Shown: piece after piece, positions 46,101 to 53,648 of the stretch
Position numbering within the stretch: the first letter of the stretch is position 1
Layout of the letters: every line of letters begins with the position of its first letter
Source of the DNA: Syngnathus acus
Lineage: Eukaryota > Chordata > Actinopteri > Syngnathiformes > Syngnathidae
Direction of reading: 5' to 3'
NCBI RefSeq assembly: GCF_901709675.1
Contig: NC_051107.1
Coordinates: forward strand, 1,729,501 to 1,793,500
Length of the DNA stretch: 64,000 bases
Made by a program: the position numbers and the translations under genes
Notes under the pieces: generated by a model
What the model was told of the DNA's origin: nothing
The model's input: the letters and a program-made list of their open reading frames with translations, nothing else
Databases searched by the model: none

Positions 46101-47241
46101 AGACCTTTGCAAATGTTTTGTTTTGGTTCAACACAAAAAATAATCTGTTTTCATTAACTTATTACAAAAAATAATTAATAATTGCTGCTAACATTAGAAG
46201 AGTTGGACAATAAAATTGTAAAAAAAAAAAAAGTCTATACGATTACTCGATTATTAAAAGAGTTGTCGATTAATCCGATAGTCGATTACTTGTCAGTTAG
46301 TTTCGACAGCTCTACTCAGAATGTTTTTCAATTTTATCTTTGATAAATACTTCTTCTTGTGTGACCTTGACCAAATTTCCTAGCAGTAAGACAGTCGATT
46401 CTAACCGGTGCAATAAAAACACAGCAAAGACCTGATTGGTCACAGGAAATTGGCACCTTTAAGCCACCTCTCGTCTCATCGATGGTGTTGATTTTTTCGC
46501 CTCTTCCTGACCGATAAAAAAAAAAAGGACAAACAAGTGTGAGGCTGAGCAACAAACTCCACCTGGTGCCATCAATTTACTCCACCAAGGGTCAATAGAT
46601 AATGAAACCGTGTAGAGCTGTGGATATCTTGAGCTTTCCTTTTTGGCTCTGGAAATAGTTTTAAATTTATGCTTCTAATGCCTCAAAAGTTCCGCACCAT
46701 TTTTCAATGATAGTTACTACCATGAGATATGGATTCTTAACCCCGCCCATCCTCTTTAGCCCCGACAATGTTACTACAGAGCCAATTTGCAGTAAACTGA
46801 AATATGTCCATAGCACGGTTGATCAATAATCGGGACTCTTGGAGGATCTGGACTTGTTTAATCCTCAAACCATACTGCATCACTCGCTTTGAAGTTCTTT
46901 CCCTTGCGGGCTTCTTCTTCATTTCCCCACCTTCATCCTTCTTTTAAGGCAGTGTTCATCCAGCATCTTTAGCCACAGCAGCCGGGTTCAAATGGTTATT
47001 GACAGCCAGCGCCGGGGATTTGTGGTCGCACTTATCTCGAACACGAAATCCACTGCCCTTGGGTGCTCTCTCGATGGCCCCCCCTCCCTCCTTTCCGCCA
47101 TCCCTGTTCACTTTTATTGTACTCGCATGCCTACTTTTGTTTCATCCACCCTGTGTGACATAATCTCTTAGTGTTTATCTATTTTTATTTTGAGCTTTTT
47201 TTTTTTTTTTTCTCCAGACCAAGTTGAGGACCGGGGGTTAA
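7064..47241 (+). CDS. chchd3: MICOS complex subunit Mic19 (CHCHD3), complete, with a large proline-rich insertion
   Basis: Mic19 is an intermembrane-space component of the MICOS complex. It binds Mic60 and links to SAM50, holding cristae junctions and outer-membrane contacts. Eight coding exons join in frame (7064-7144, 7831-8413, 12960-13053, 18644-18824, 31297-31380, 35750-35820, 43374-43509, 47218-47241), all with GT-AG ends, giving 417 residues. The N-terminus MGANNST fits N-myristoylation (Gly2, Ser6). STRRVSFESDENENVTVVKG and LSENVINRM match the family signature. Residues 47-221 are proline-rich and absent from human CHCHD3 (227 residues). Residues 222-365 are a charged coiled-coil segment including KQEAFYKEQVARLEE. 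The C-terminal CHCH domain has twin CX9C pairs at C373/C383 and C394/C404, the oxidised form imported by Mia40. Exoc4 upstream supports CHCHD3 over the paralogue CHCHD6; which teleost duplicate this is, if duplicated, is unknown. Confidence 0.95.
7145..7830 (+). other. chchd3: chchd3 intron 1
   Basis: 686-base intron, GTGGGT to TTTCAG, with no repeat or extra exon recognised. Confidence 0.85.
7831..8413 (+). CDS. chchd3: chchd3 coding exon 2, proline-rich
   Basis: 583 bases (acceptor TTCTTTTCAG|CTC, donor GCAA|GTAAGT). It opens with the conserved LSENVINRM and then encodes a long run of proline-rich sequence with polyproline tracts of 7 to 10 residues, built partly from (CCT)n and (CCA)n DNA. 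The human counterpart exon is far shorter and not proline-rich. The frame is open throughout and phase-compatible with exon 3, so it is read as coding. Confidence 0.9.
9500..10460. repeat. Diverged tandem repeat, unit roughly 115-135 bases
   Basis: Landmark phrases recur: AATAGTTTTAAG near 9884, 10018 and 10136; AAATGCC or close variants near 9925, 10049 and 10390; CTTTCAAATAA near 9930 and 10398; and GTAGATAATACAATTT twice near 9545 and 9606. The units are strongly diverged, which suggests an old minisatellite-like array. The borders are approximate. Confidence 0.5.
11468..11480 (-). promoter_or_regulatory. CTCF-like motif
   Basis: The minus strand reads CCACAAGGGGGCA, a close match to the CTCF core CCASYAGRKGGCA. 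Binding is not shown, and such motifs also occur inside repeats. Confidence 0.35.
12960..13053 (+). CDS. chchd3: chchd3 coding exon 3
   Basis: 94 bases encoding IDEEALKKRISDEVYEGLQ and a following charged helix ending in QTW. The acceptor follows a run of about 22 T bases (TCCGCTCAG|TT). The donor is TG|GTAAGA. The phases fit exons 2 and 4, and DEE-LK-R matches the family. Confidence 0.9.
13140..13261 (+). mobile_element. Remnant of ACCGTATTTTT terminal-repeat DNA transposon family
   Basis: It ends in AAAAAAATACGGT and contains ACTTTATTCAAC, ATAAGGCACACCTG and GATTTTTGAGAAAAT, phrases shared with the copies at 31898-32082 and 33824-34103. The left end is missing. No coding sequence is present. 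Confidence 0.6.
14283..14400. mobile_element. MITE-like element with CCTTGAGGGCTGGTATCC ends
   Basis: The left end, CCTTGAGGGCTGGTATCC, is imperfectly inverted at the right end, GGTTACCGGCCCTCGAGGAC. Inside is TCCAACACACCTGATTCAAA, a sequence I recall from a common teleost hAT-like MITE. The copy is internally deleted and diverged, and no target duplication is evident. Confidence 0.55.
14687..14950. mobile_element. hAT-like element remnant (CCAACCACCGGGCCGCGGACC end)
   Basis: Begins CAGAGGTCTCCAACCACCGG, followed by GCCGCGGACCGGTACCGGGC. It ends with a GGCCGGTCCGTGAAAATATT segment, the partial inverse. This is the end structure of a widespread hAT/Charlie-type non-autonomous family. Sequence between is AT-rich and non-coding. 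Confidence 0.65.
15879..16308 (-). mobile_element. CGATTAAT repeat family, copy 1 (inverted)
   Basis: Read on the minus strand it aligns by eye with copies at 29577-29997 and 45851-46314. Shared landmarks include the plus-strand phrases ATTATCTTTTGTGTTGAAGC and GGAAAACAATAACC, plus the CGATTAATCG-like border. It is the most diverged of the three. No ORF; non-autonomous DNA transposon suspected. Confidence 0.6.
18644..18824 (+). CDS. chchd3: chchd3 coding exon 4
   Basis: 181 bases (acceptor GTCCACAG|GC, donor CTCTAT|GTGAGT). It encodes a long Ala/Glu/Arg-rich helix, including SRILSAERAMAEENIQQALI and TERIATEEEKLR, equivalent to the central coiled coil of Mic19. Confidence 0.92.
20901..20928. 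repeat. (TAA)n/(TA)n microsatellite
   Basis: A short ATAATAATAA run leads into (TA)n, within the 3' UTR part of the LINE. Confidence 0.85.
21256..24354 (-). CDS. LINE ORF2: APE endonuclease and reverse transcriptase
   Basis: 1032 residues. After about 80 N-terminal residues comes an APE-like endonuclease (about 82-300) with HFNVRSI, LTETW (Glu115), GCIYRPP, LLGDYN (Asp227) and SDH (292-294). The reverse transcriptase (about 580-840) has YRPISVLPCFSKILEKL, the motif-A sequence FLDLSKAFDTVDH (Asp669), GVPQGSILGPLLF and the catalytic FADD (Asp758/Asp759). These enzymes nick the target DNA and copy the element RNA by target-primed reverse transcription. All key residues are present, and the reading frame is intact, unlike most genomic LINE copies. 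No RNase H or zinc-knuckle domain is evident. The start Met is the first one; translation may depend on reinitiation after ORF1. Confidence 0.93.
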   Translation of the reverse strand: MPSSDILTNAGISVPPNLDSLLFNSFDLENANAGIYESFLNPDTNYTPLKSVEMSCEYFSEDMFNKLCNTPPGHCQTNVFSTVHFNVRSISKNYDGLKTYLSTLTHSFSVIALTETWMVDNTSSYPLSHYTPIHSCRPNKQGGGVSLYVIDNLNFSPRKDLSVNFDMTVVESVFIELSSCSLINNKNVIIGCIYRPPDSDKITFNEALDSTLEIINKENKLCVLLGDYNINLLESKQSHTADFLNTLYSRNFFPLINKPSRITSSTATLIDNILFNSLDYKITSGLLICDVSDHLPVFHLIHNDSSPEIKDHIGDQMKFRKFTEKNMVSFISIISSVSWDEVILLQDVNKAYHSLLTILTNALEFSFPLTSSRKNNSKGKPWITDELKKSSRKKNKLYRKSIANPIPINIETYKKYKNRFTALLRKTKQTYYADKFTQASGDIKTTWNLINHLLHRKKSKTSTPNEMLGKNRAHSNPIDISNGFNDFFVNVGATLASSFSTSDTSPCCLIKGQFPSLSILDPPSVEEVYNIVMSLKNSAPGHDEIRSILIKKIIHSIIIPLTHIFSLSLKFGIVPQELKIAKVIPIFKAGETNEYGNYRPISVLPCFSKILEKLVYSRLAKHLETNNILYKHQYGFRKKFSTEHALLQLANHISTALDNKKFALGVFLDLSKAFDTVDHKILIAKLERYGVNDSALKWFTNYLANREQYVYINGCSSNRSKILFGVPQGSILGPLLFLVYINDFSMSCSNFLPLLFADDTNLIATHEDFNFLIARVNTELHAVTKWFKINKLSLNINKCNFMIFCNINKSYPKEQAKIYINNNEIHQVTSTKFLGVIVDKHLNWSEHIDLVCKRSMKTLGILRKVCPLVHPSAHLTLYYSFLFPLLNYCNIVWAATYPTYLSKLLIIQKKFLKMISFSNRYEPSAPLFRNYSLLPIDKVNIHQTCLLTHKYIYRKHCLPATFHNFFAFVSELHSYPTRQGDNLHPPSCRTSRHQYNIHFRGPSLWNELPIHIRSISSQVAFRKHLKHHLLHS
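24486..25226 (-). CDS. LINE ORF1: coiled-coil RNA-binding protein
   Basis: 246 residues. Residues about 15-75 form a heptad-rich coiled coil ending in RVDALEQYSRQEDLIITGL, a phrase typical of ORF1 proteins of the L1/transposase-22-like type. The middle and C-terminal part (IIIRFANRKHKVDLL, YLNEHLTKKNAEIA, KIWIKTNG) resembles the RRM-like and C-terminal domains that bind element RNA and aid strand exchange. It lies upstream of ORF2 in the same element and is uninterrupted. The start is the first Met of the frame (MPPSKKNEGYDELK). Confidence 0.85.
   Translation of the reverse strand: MPPSKKNEGYDELKSSIDLIRQDITTLLEQQATLLQLTSELTELKNLSKEKDEKILSLERRVDALEQYSRQEDLIITGLKTSHRSYARAAGPSDPSTDDSPSDELSTLEDQVVQFFESKHMELQKGIIAACHTLPRNRKRPLDPPKIIIRFANRKHKVDLLKQGRKLQGTGVYLNEHLTKKNAEIAWNARKLKKENKILATWVRNCKIWIKTNGATPEDVKTLVVSELEELKKCGLVVGEPNIYNG
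25362..25412 (+). mobile_element. Scrap of an older LINE ORF2 C-terminus
   Basis: The plus strand encodes LFSLLPSGKRFRSIRS at about 25365-25412. The LPSG(K/R)RFRSIR block is a hallmark I recall from the 3' end of ORF2 in several fish LINE families. It abuts the 5' end of the intact element and is in the opposite orientation, so it belongs to a separate, older insertion. Confidence 0.6.
25407..25468. repeat. 21-base tandem repeat, three copies
   Basis: CAGGTTGTGGGTTCA-type units start at 25411, 25432 and 25453, an exact 21-base period. The first two copies are identical, the third diverges at its end. Each complete unit contains GGTTCAAACCC, which resembles a tRNA B box, but no tRNA fold or A box is apparent nearby. 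Confidence 0.85.
29577..29997 (+). mobile_element. CGATTAAT repeat family, copy 2
   Basis: Starts TAGGGCTGTCACTATTGAAT and ends TTTTGACAGCTCTA, so the ends are imperfect inverted repeats (TAGGGCTGTC versus TAGAGCTGTC). Sub-terminal sequence is rich in CGATTATT/CGATTAAT on both sides. The interior has TGGTGCGGTTATTGTTTTAG, shared with copy 3. About 420 bases, no ORF: a MITE-like DNA transposon. Confidence 0.7.
31297..31380 (+). CDS. chchd3: chchd3 coding exon 5
   Basis: 28 codons, GKQLAAKEADLSKQEAFYKE then QVARLEEM. The acceptor GTGTGCAG|GGC and donor GATG|GTGAGT are canonical. KKQ/SKQ-AFYKEQ-ARLEE is the most conserved coiled-coil block of the family. Confidence 0.95.
31898..32082 (+). mobile_element. 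ACCGTATTTTT-family DNA transposon copy
   Basis: Left end reads TATTTTTTGGGCTATACGGT, right end GAAAAATACGGT. The interior has ACTTTATTGAACTTTGACAT and GATTTTTGAGAAAATTAAAG, matching the other copies. About 185 bases and non-coding. Confidence 0.65.
33824..34103 (+). mobile_element. ACCGTATTTTT-family DNA transposon copy with both ends
   Basis: Starts ACCGTATTTTTTCAAC and ends ATAAAAATACGGT, an inverted pair. The interior has GGGTTATAAGGTACATTA and CCAACTTTATTCAACGTCAT. The best-preserved copy in the window, about 280 bases and non-coding. Confidence 0.7.
35750..35820 (+). CDS. chchd3: chchd3 coding exon 6
   Basis: 71 bases encoding SAQSYKVTTENYHKAADQVN and AKFK (last codon split). The acceptor is TGTCTACAG|AGT and the donor is TTCAA|GTAAGT. 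It matches the VTTEQYQKAAEEVEAKFK region of human CHCHD3. Confidence 0.95.
36187..36935 (-). pseudogene. Degenerate LINE reverse-transcriptase fragment (Rex/RTE-like)
   Basis: On the minus strand, about 36756-36718 reads LRQGCPFSPILF, the conserved RT block around motif B, preceded by an in-frame TAA. The flanking text (for example, on the plus strand, CACTTGAACTCCCCCACTTG and GGACACCCTGCAGAGGAAAC, where the first ends at the Leu/Glu-rich C-terminal half) is familiar from an abundant fish LINE. Stops and indels break the frame. From memory of that family, a segment between about 36705 and 36715, where its active-site region would lie, seems deleted. The family name is uncertain. This copy is dead. 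Confidence 0.75.
37845..38152. mobile_element. hAT-type MITE with perfect 8-bp target duplication
   Basis: 308 bases beginning CAGGGGTGTCAAACTCATTT and ending TTGAGTTTGACACCTGTG, near-perfect terminal inverted repeats. It is flanked on both sides by ATCTACAT (37837-37844 and 38153-38160), the 8-bp duplication expected of hAT transposition. Sub-terminal CGGGCCGCA and GGGCCGTATCTGGCCCCCGG segments are characteristic of this family. No ORF; mobilised in trans. Confidence 0.92.
41020..41125 (+). mobile_element. ACCGTATTTTT-family remnant
   Basis: Begins ACCGTATATTTTGGTCTATA and AGGTGCAC, then an AATTCTTTAATGTTCTCAAA segment that looks like the inverse of the family's right half. The right terminal repeat is missing, so the copy is rearranged or truncated. 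Confidence 0.45.
42028..42040 (+). promoter_or_regulatory. CTCF-like motif
   Basis: CCACTAGGGGGTG, close to the CTCF core. Binding not demonstrated. Confidence 0.3.
43374..43509 (+). CDS. chchd3: chchd3 coding exon 7, CHCH domain
   Basis: 136 bases (acceptor TTTCACAG|GCG, donor AAACTG|GTGTGA). It carries both CX9C motifs, CTDLQGQILAC and CSNIAAMYLQC, which form the two disulfides of the CHCH hairpin. All four cysteines are present. Confidence 0.96.
44100..44226 (-). mobile_element. Tigger/mariner-like terminal fragment
   Basis: On the minus strand it starts AGTGGAATCTCAGTTTCAGA and continues through GGATTTGTTCAAAATCCAAA and CCCATAGGGAATAATGTAAA. This matches the recalled end of a common fish Tigger-like DNA transposon (AGTGGAACCTCGGTTTT type). 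Only one end is present. Confidence 0.5.
45851..46314 (+). mobile_element. CGATTAAT repeat family, copy 3
   Basis: Starts AGTTCTGTCACTGGTGGATA and ends TTTCGACAGCTCTA. It contains ATTGGTGCGGTCATTGTTTT and paired CGATTACTCGATTATTAAAA-type sub-terminal sequence shared with copy 2. About 464 bases, no ORF. Confidence 0.7.
47218..47241 (+). CDS. chchd3: chchd3 coding exon 8 (C-terminus and stop)
   Basis: 24 bases encoding TKLRTGG and a TAA stop, after a long polypyrimidine tract and TTCTCCAG. Joining to exon 7 gives NAKLTKLRTGG, comparable to the human C-terminus that also ends in GG shortly after NHAK. Phase 0 on both sides supports it. Confidence 0.85.
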   Translation, partial: TKLRTGG

Positions 47242-47668
47242 GGAAGAAAAGGGATACGAATGGTGGCGCAATCAAGAGTTTATTGTGTGGGATTACCGAT
47301 TATCGACCGAGCGACAAACGACCAAGAGAAAGAAGATCGAGGCAGCACTGAAATGCACACCAAGTCAGATCTGAAGCCCTGTCATGTACCTCTCCCGTGG
47401 AAGTAGCATGGAGGCAGAGACACTTTTCCCCGTTTGAGGCCTTAGAATGATACACAGAAAGCGAAAGCCAGACCCGAACACCTCCAGCACCCGTAGAAAG
47501 ATATTTTCGCAAACAGTCCTATTTTGATGTCATAACTCTATGCACAATCAATTGTATTTATGTACACGATGAATTCGGTCACATCTGTGTTGTATTCCCG
47601 TCTTATTGATGTAAGTCTCCCGACCACCATGTGATCAGAAGAAAATAAAAGATACTACAAATATTGTC
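47242..47668 (+). other. chchd3: chchd3 3' UTR with polyadenylation signal
   Basis: About 425 bases of sequence follow the stop before an AATAAA hexamer at 47644-47649, so cleavage is expected near 47660-47670. Its boundaries are inferred from the hexamer alone. Confidence 0.6.
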
Positions 47669-48811
47669 GAACTATCTCCCTCCCTTCTATTTATTAATAT
47701 TCAGCAGGCGCCCCGTGTCTCGCGTGTCTTATGCTAATAACGGCGGGCATCTTTGATGGATGTGTGTTTTGTCGCAGCGACATTTTGCCAAGATGAGCCC
47801 GGGGAACCATTGCCGTCCGGCTCCTTGCCTCCATTTTTTTTTTCTCCGCCATGTCCCTGCTCAGTCTCCCGGGCTAATGTCGTCATGGAGTAGACAGATT
47901 CTCCATGCTTTCTAAACTCTTTGACTCCGACTTTTTGGGTTGAGTTTGATGTGCAGGCAAGGTGATGGCTGAGAGGATACAATCTTAATTCCGAATCATG
48001 AGGAGAAAGTGAGCGTGGGTGATGGACAGAGGAGGGAGAGACGAAGGCTGTGTGCATGCAAGCATGTGATTCTTGTGATTAATCCCCTCCCCCTTCTGTC
48101 TGTCAGTCAGCTGGCCTGACTTCTGGACTCTCCCGGAGGTTAAGGGTTGACTCGGAGTATACTGTGTATTGGAGTGCTTTTCTAAAGGTTGCGGATAATG
48201 ACTCTCGGAGTTCACGACAGGTGCCAATTTCTGTCGTGTCTCTCCTAGTGACCCGCTGCCTTCTCAGGCCACGCTAAGCCTGAAATGAGGTTACATTCCC
48301 TCGAATCAAATTAAGAAATGGCCGCGGTGCATGATTCCATCTAAACACGGAGGGGATTTTGAACGCCTGCCCAATCTCAACAGTGGTATTAATTCCGAAA
48401 GCTTCTCTGGAAAGTCTCAAGAATGGCTTGGGGTTTTCGTCTTAAGTGATTTTACCGTATCAAGCCTCTTTGGTTTGCATTAACGTGATGTGGCCAGACA
48501 CAATGTTGGTTTGGCCTGTTTAGAATCTAATGCAGAGCAATTATTTTTGAGCCCCACAGGAAACAAATTGTGGTAGTTATAATCAAACAATACGATACGG
48601 TTTCAAGAAATCATCGTCCGTGTGTCCTTGAGTCTGAACCGCATAAGTCCGGAGTTGAAATTCAGATCAGACCACACGACAGGGTGCCGGGCGGGGGCAC
48701 CAGCAGGACGATGATGGATGTGATCAAGTATAAGAAAGTGGGCTGAAGGTTGGAATTGACTTTAAATAAGCCCCAATTGCGAATTGCAGAAACAAAACCA
48801 GTGTATATATA

Positions 48812-49134
48812 CAGTAATCCCTCGTTTATCGCGGATAATTGGTTCCAAAAACCACCCGCATAAGTGAAATACGGTCACCAACAAGAAGTACTGGGCAGGC
48901 TAACAAGTTAGGGGAAAGATGCTAATTCGCGATCGTACTAACACGCGAAAACGGACATCTAAAGGAATGTAAACAAAGATTTGGAGCAATACTACATTGT
49001 CCTAAAGGTTAGACACATGTTTCCTCAATATAAAAGTTTTATTTTGATTTTGAAATGATTTGTTAATTTAGAAAAAAAATCCGCGATGTAGTGAAGCCGC
49101 GATAAACGAAACGCGAAGTAGCGAGGGATCACTG
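48812..49134. mobile_element. Tigger/pogo-like MITE with TA target duplication
   Basis: 323 bases with ends CAGTAATCCCTCGTTTATCG and, inverted, CAGTGATCCCTCGCTACTTC, flanked by TA on both sides as for Tc1/mariner-superfamily insertions. GCGATAAACGAAACGCG near the right end mirrors the left end. Non-coding. It sits inside a TA-rich microsatellite, a natural target. Confidence 0.85.
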
Positions 49135-49165
49135 TACATATATATATATATATATACATATATTT
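49135..49165. repeat. (TA)n microsatellite
   Basis: TA dinucleotides interrupted once by TACATA, directly adjoining the Tigger-like MITE. Confidence 0.85.
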
Positions 49166-51162
49166 ATTTATTTTTCTTCACTTCTGGCATTCAGTTGCTT
49201 TGGTTTCTCAATGCTCCTCGGATCCCCAAGGTGGCTCTTACAATGTGTCCAACAAAGATGATGGCTCCAAAATTAATTCTCAAGGAGAAAACAAACATTT
49301 TTTAAGCGTTTGATGGCATTTTCACGCCGCGCTAAACCTGTTACTCGGCCGCGCCTAAACCCATCCAGCTGTGAACTCGAAGAGGCCAGTTTAAACTAAT
49401 CCCTCAGCACTGTAAAATACATTTTCTCGCCCTTTACGAGGGGATTTAAATGACTTGTACACATGCAAGGAGCTTGTTTGGCCTCGCAAACTTCAGGATT
49501 GCTATACATGCACACCGTCCGAGACACACAGACACAGAGTATTTATTATTTACTGTACAAGAGGCTTTAGTGGATGTTGTCGACAGAAGGCCGGAGGGCA
49601 AACAGGAGATATTGCACGATAAAAACACACATTGATATGTCATGTTCAGGGCCCCGGTCTTCACACAAAGCCTCAGGGCGCTTATGTTCCTGTATAGGCT
49701 GACTCAACACATATGATGTCGTGCAGGGTCTGTACATACAGAGCTGTGATCACCAACACAAACGTTTATGCATGTTGTTTAAAATAAAGCACCACTCAGT
49801 ATTGATAAAATAATTATATTTATAAACAGATTATTCATTGTGATTAATTCCTTATGGATCCTGGTGTGGATAAATCGGCCACCGGGGGCAGTAGAATACA
49901 GTGATGCCGATACAAACAAAGAAGAGTTTCACAACTGACCTTGCAAATTAAACCAAAAACAAAAAAAATTGCTTGTAAGTTGGGCCACTAATATCCCAGG
50001 ACCACATATTTTAAATGACAGTTTTCCAATTCGTCAAAAAATATGTGCAATTTTTTTAATTTTGAGGGCTCACCAATTATTAAAAAAACATATTCAGGAT
50101 CTTTTTAATTCAGTTTTTTTACTCTTGGGGTTCTCTAAATATTAAAAAAAAAAATATAGGACTTTGTTTTATTTTTTATTTTATTTTATTCATTTTTTTG
50201 GCGGGGGGGTCCCTAATATTAATAAATATATATACATTATTTCATTTTTTATTTTAGTCTGTAGGAGATCCTATTAATTCAGCAAAAAAACAACCGGAAC
50301 TCACAATTTGATCAAATAAATAGCAATGTCTATCATTGAGCTTTTTGGCTGGTACACAGGACACTTTTCTCACCTGACCCTGCGGCGGTGATGGCCCTGT
50401 TTCGTGGCGCTCATCCTGAGAGCCTAATCAAAGGGCCTTTCATGGGCCAAAAGACTGATGACTTAATTAGGCCTGCTCATGTTAATCACACTTAAATATT
50501 TATCAGGAGGAATTCTTTTGTTTAGCCTTGACCTTTCTCCCCGTCGAGCTCATTAATATGTTGTTGTTATTGTTGCCGTTGCTCTAGAACGCCGCGCCGA
50601 CGATAGCCCCGCCGGGGGTCGTTATTGATTTTGATAAAGCAAACATGGCGCAATGTTTAAGTCACATTGGCTTGGCGTGGGTGTGGGTCTGTTTGCGGAC
50701 ATGTGTTTCAGAGAAGCCTGAGGGTCCAGTGGCAATATCAGTTGGGATGCAGGTTCATGCAATGTGTCTGTTTGGCGGGTGCCAGCTCAGCAGTTTGACT
50801 GAACATCAGCACGCTCCATTTGCTTAGCTTTCGTTATTACTTTTGATATGATGCAGTGGCACGTGATGCCTGTGCACTAGCAAACTAATTTTGGACAATA
50901 AGTGTCACGTTCGATTCACTGTTATAAGCATACAGATATCCAGCTTGTCATCTTTTGTGTTATGCACTGCAGAATTAATTTGTGTGTTAAAGATACCAGA
51001 ACTTTCCCGCTAATGACATTGGCTTCAGGGTGATAAACACTCAGCAGCAGCACTCAGGCGAAATTATCCCGGTGTGGCCTTTTAATAAAAATCATCAATC
51101 ATTTATTGTTTTTTTTTTCTTCGTTTCTAAAACTTTTTTATGCGTAGACTTTTGGTTAGATG

Positions 51163-51186
51163 AATAATAATAATAATAATAATAAA
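51163..51186. repeat. (AAT)n microsatellite
   Basis: About eight AAT trinucleotides in a row. Confidence 0.9.
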
Positions 51187-51406
51187 AAATTGTGACAACA
51201 AATGTCCTTTTTAATCATTCTGAAATGTCATCTTATTTAAATAATTTCATGTCCTATTTGTTTTTTATTTAACAAGTATTATTCTTTTAAGTAACCAAAG
51301 GTATGTCCCAAATATTTTTACATTGAAAATCAAATTTTATTAGTTGCACTTTTTGTGCATATATGTAAAGATTATTTTACTATTGTTTTCACGAATACTT
51401 TATATA

Positions 51407-51583
51407 CAGGACTGTCTCAGAAAATTGGAATATTGTGATAAGCAATATTAAAATAATAAAAGGCATGCAATATTTCAGTTGATTTGTAATGAATCCAGAA
51501 TGTATGACATTTTTGGTGTTTTAGTTGCATTACAGAAAATAAAGAACTTTATCACAATATTCTAATTTTCTGAGACAGTCCTG
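51407..51583. mobile_element. 177-base MITE with 35-base terminal inverted repeats
   Basis: Left end CAGGACTGTCTCAGAAAATT followed by GGAATATTGTGATAA; the right end TTATCACAATATTCTAATTT and TCTGAGACAGTCCTG is its inverse with about one mismatch. The interior is AT-rich and non-coding. The near-perfect ends suggest a young copy of a widespread fish element. No clear target duplication. Confidence 0.9.
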
Positions 51584-53592
51584 GATTTACTTAGTATTTA
51601 AATTTCCAAGTACCAAAATCATGTTTATTATGCGCTAATTTAACTGAAAATGTTTTGTGTGTGTCGATTTGGTTGCTTGTTAAATAATATACAGACATGC
51701 TTTGACTTCAGAGTTCAATTTTCTTTTGTGACCATACCCAGAACTCAACCCACATGCATTTGTAATGTTTTTAATAAGAAAAAAAAAGACCCTTTACCAT
51801 TGTTCTTTATCAAAAGATACAGTAATTAAATTAAATAGGATGTTGCAGAGGATAAAGAATATATGCCAGTGAGCATTGTTATTGTCTGTCCCCATGCATT
51901 GCTTCACAATTCAAATATAAGTATGTAACAAAGGGAATGTAAAACCACGTAGAGCAATGATATGGCGGTTTGAATTGTGTGTTAAGCTAGCGGGTATTTG
52001 TAAAACAATGTGGTTGTATTGTGTAAGTCCTTGTTATATTTCAAGGCGATATTGTATCATTTCCTACAAAACACTCCTCTGTTCAATCATGTTGAAATGC
52101 AGGATGACAGTGTCATCACAAATGACATGAAAATGGACCTGCAGTAGCAAATTTTACCTTACCCAACAATAATCATAATATTTTTTGCGCCGCCCGTGTT
52201 TGTGTGCGAGCGGTACTCATTTGTCATGTGTCACTGTAAGGGAGGACGAGAAATCGTGGGCGGGCTGTAATCAACGCACGCAGGTCAGGAAGTGACCCGC
52301 AAGCGCTCTGGAAGCGCCCACGTGTGCGCACAATCACACCGATGAATAAAAGATTTCATGTTTAAGTGCTGGCATTTGATTTTCGGAGTGAATCGGAAAA
52401 AGCAGGCCATTTTCTTACAGTAATATTTCTTCGATAATATTGATCTTCATAAAAACAAACTGTTCAGCATTTGTGTTAGCATTAAGCTAACTCAGGACTC
52501 TGAGGCTAAGCTAAGGTTGTTTTGAATACGCGGCATATCTTTAAGGGTTAGTTTGAATTTCAACTGGGGGCAAAAATGAACAATTTGGAGAATCTATTTT
52601 GAAGAATCTGCCAAACTGCTGCTCGTTGGGAACTGAGTTGATGATATTTGAGGGCTCCGTAGTTTGCTTATTACCCTAGCATGGATGTTGCCATTTTGAG
52701 AGTAGAGTTGGAAAGAAAGCAGAATAGGGCGAATTAAATCCTTTGTCTTTTAGTTTACTTTGTTTTTGTTACTCTAACTCTCGCTCTGTCTTGTTGTGCC
52801 CAAAATATTGAATTAACGATGGCATCAATAAGACAGAAGGAAAGATGCGGAAAGGTCAGACGGAAAACAAACTCGCACGCGCATCAACAGTGTTTGCTTT
52901 AGTCCTAAAGTAGTCAAATCAGCGTGGAGGAGAGAAGACCTTCCAGTTTCCAATTCCGCAAATCAAACAAGCACTCATTAAAAGCCTCGCCGCCGCCGCT
53001 GCCGTCGTGGTCGTCGCCATCTCGCCAATTCCATTTCGCCCAAACGCACACATCTCAGCCCCCGAGACGTAATCCTCTGCTTCATTTGCATCCAAATAAG
53101 ACGAAATCCGAGGGATTCTTATCCACGATCACAGCCAATGTAGTGTGCAGTCATCAGTGTTTATCAGTGTGCAAATCAGACTTTTTTTTCTTTGTTTCAC
53201 GTCAATAAAGTCCATGAAGGACACGCAGATGCATGCTGGGATGGAAGAAAAAAAAAAAAAAAAACACACACTTGCTTTAAACACAGAGCAGTCAATAAGC
53301 CATCTTCTGAGTTAGTTTAGAACAGTGGCTATTCGAAGCCTTTGCTTTAATTTGTCCCTTTTCTCTCAGCTTGTCTCCTTCGGCAGGAAGCAACATAAAT
53401 CCACGTCAGGCTTTGTACATGGTGTGTGGAGCGGTAAGTCGGATGTCTCAAACACACACGACTTAACGTGTGCGCACTTTGGACTTTGTGTGACTGGCAT
53501 GCAGAGTGCACACACTGCAGCACAATGTCCTTCTCTCTCTCCCTTGTTCGTCCGCGGTCAGGACTGCGTACCTAATGAGTTGTCCTGGGACT

Positions 53593-53593
<1 letters not shown>

Positions 53594-53644
<51 letters not shown>

Positions 53645-53648
53645 ACAT
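53594..53648. repeat. (CA)n microsatellite
   Basis: About 55 bases of near-pure CA dinucleotide, interrupted by CATACA near each end. Likely length-variable between individuals. Confidence 0.95.

Larger units (their letters stand above)
43510..47217 (+). other. chchd3: chchd3 intron 7
   Basis: 3.7-kb intron. It contains a Tigger/mariner-type fragment (about 44100-44226), one copy of the CGATTAAT repeat family (45851-46314), and a possible alternative 35-base micro-exon at 43610-43644. The rest is unremarkable. Confidence 0.8.

Noticed and set aside
47218-47226. Reading exon 8 in the frame set by the 43610-43644 micro-exon as the main C-terminus
   Set aside because: Direct joining of exons 7 and 8 gives NAKLTKLRTGG, which resembles the known family C-terminus; the micro-exon is kept only as an alternative.
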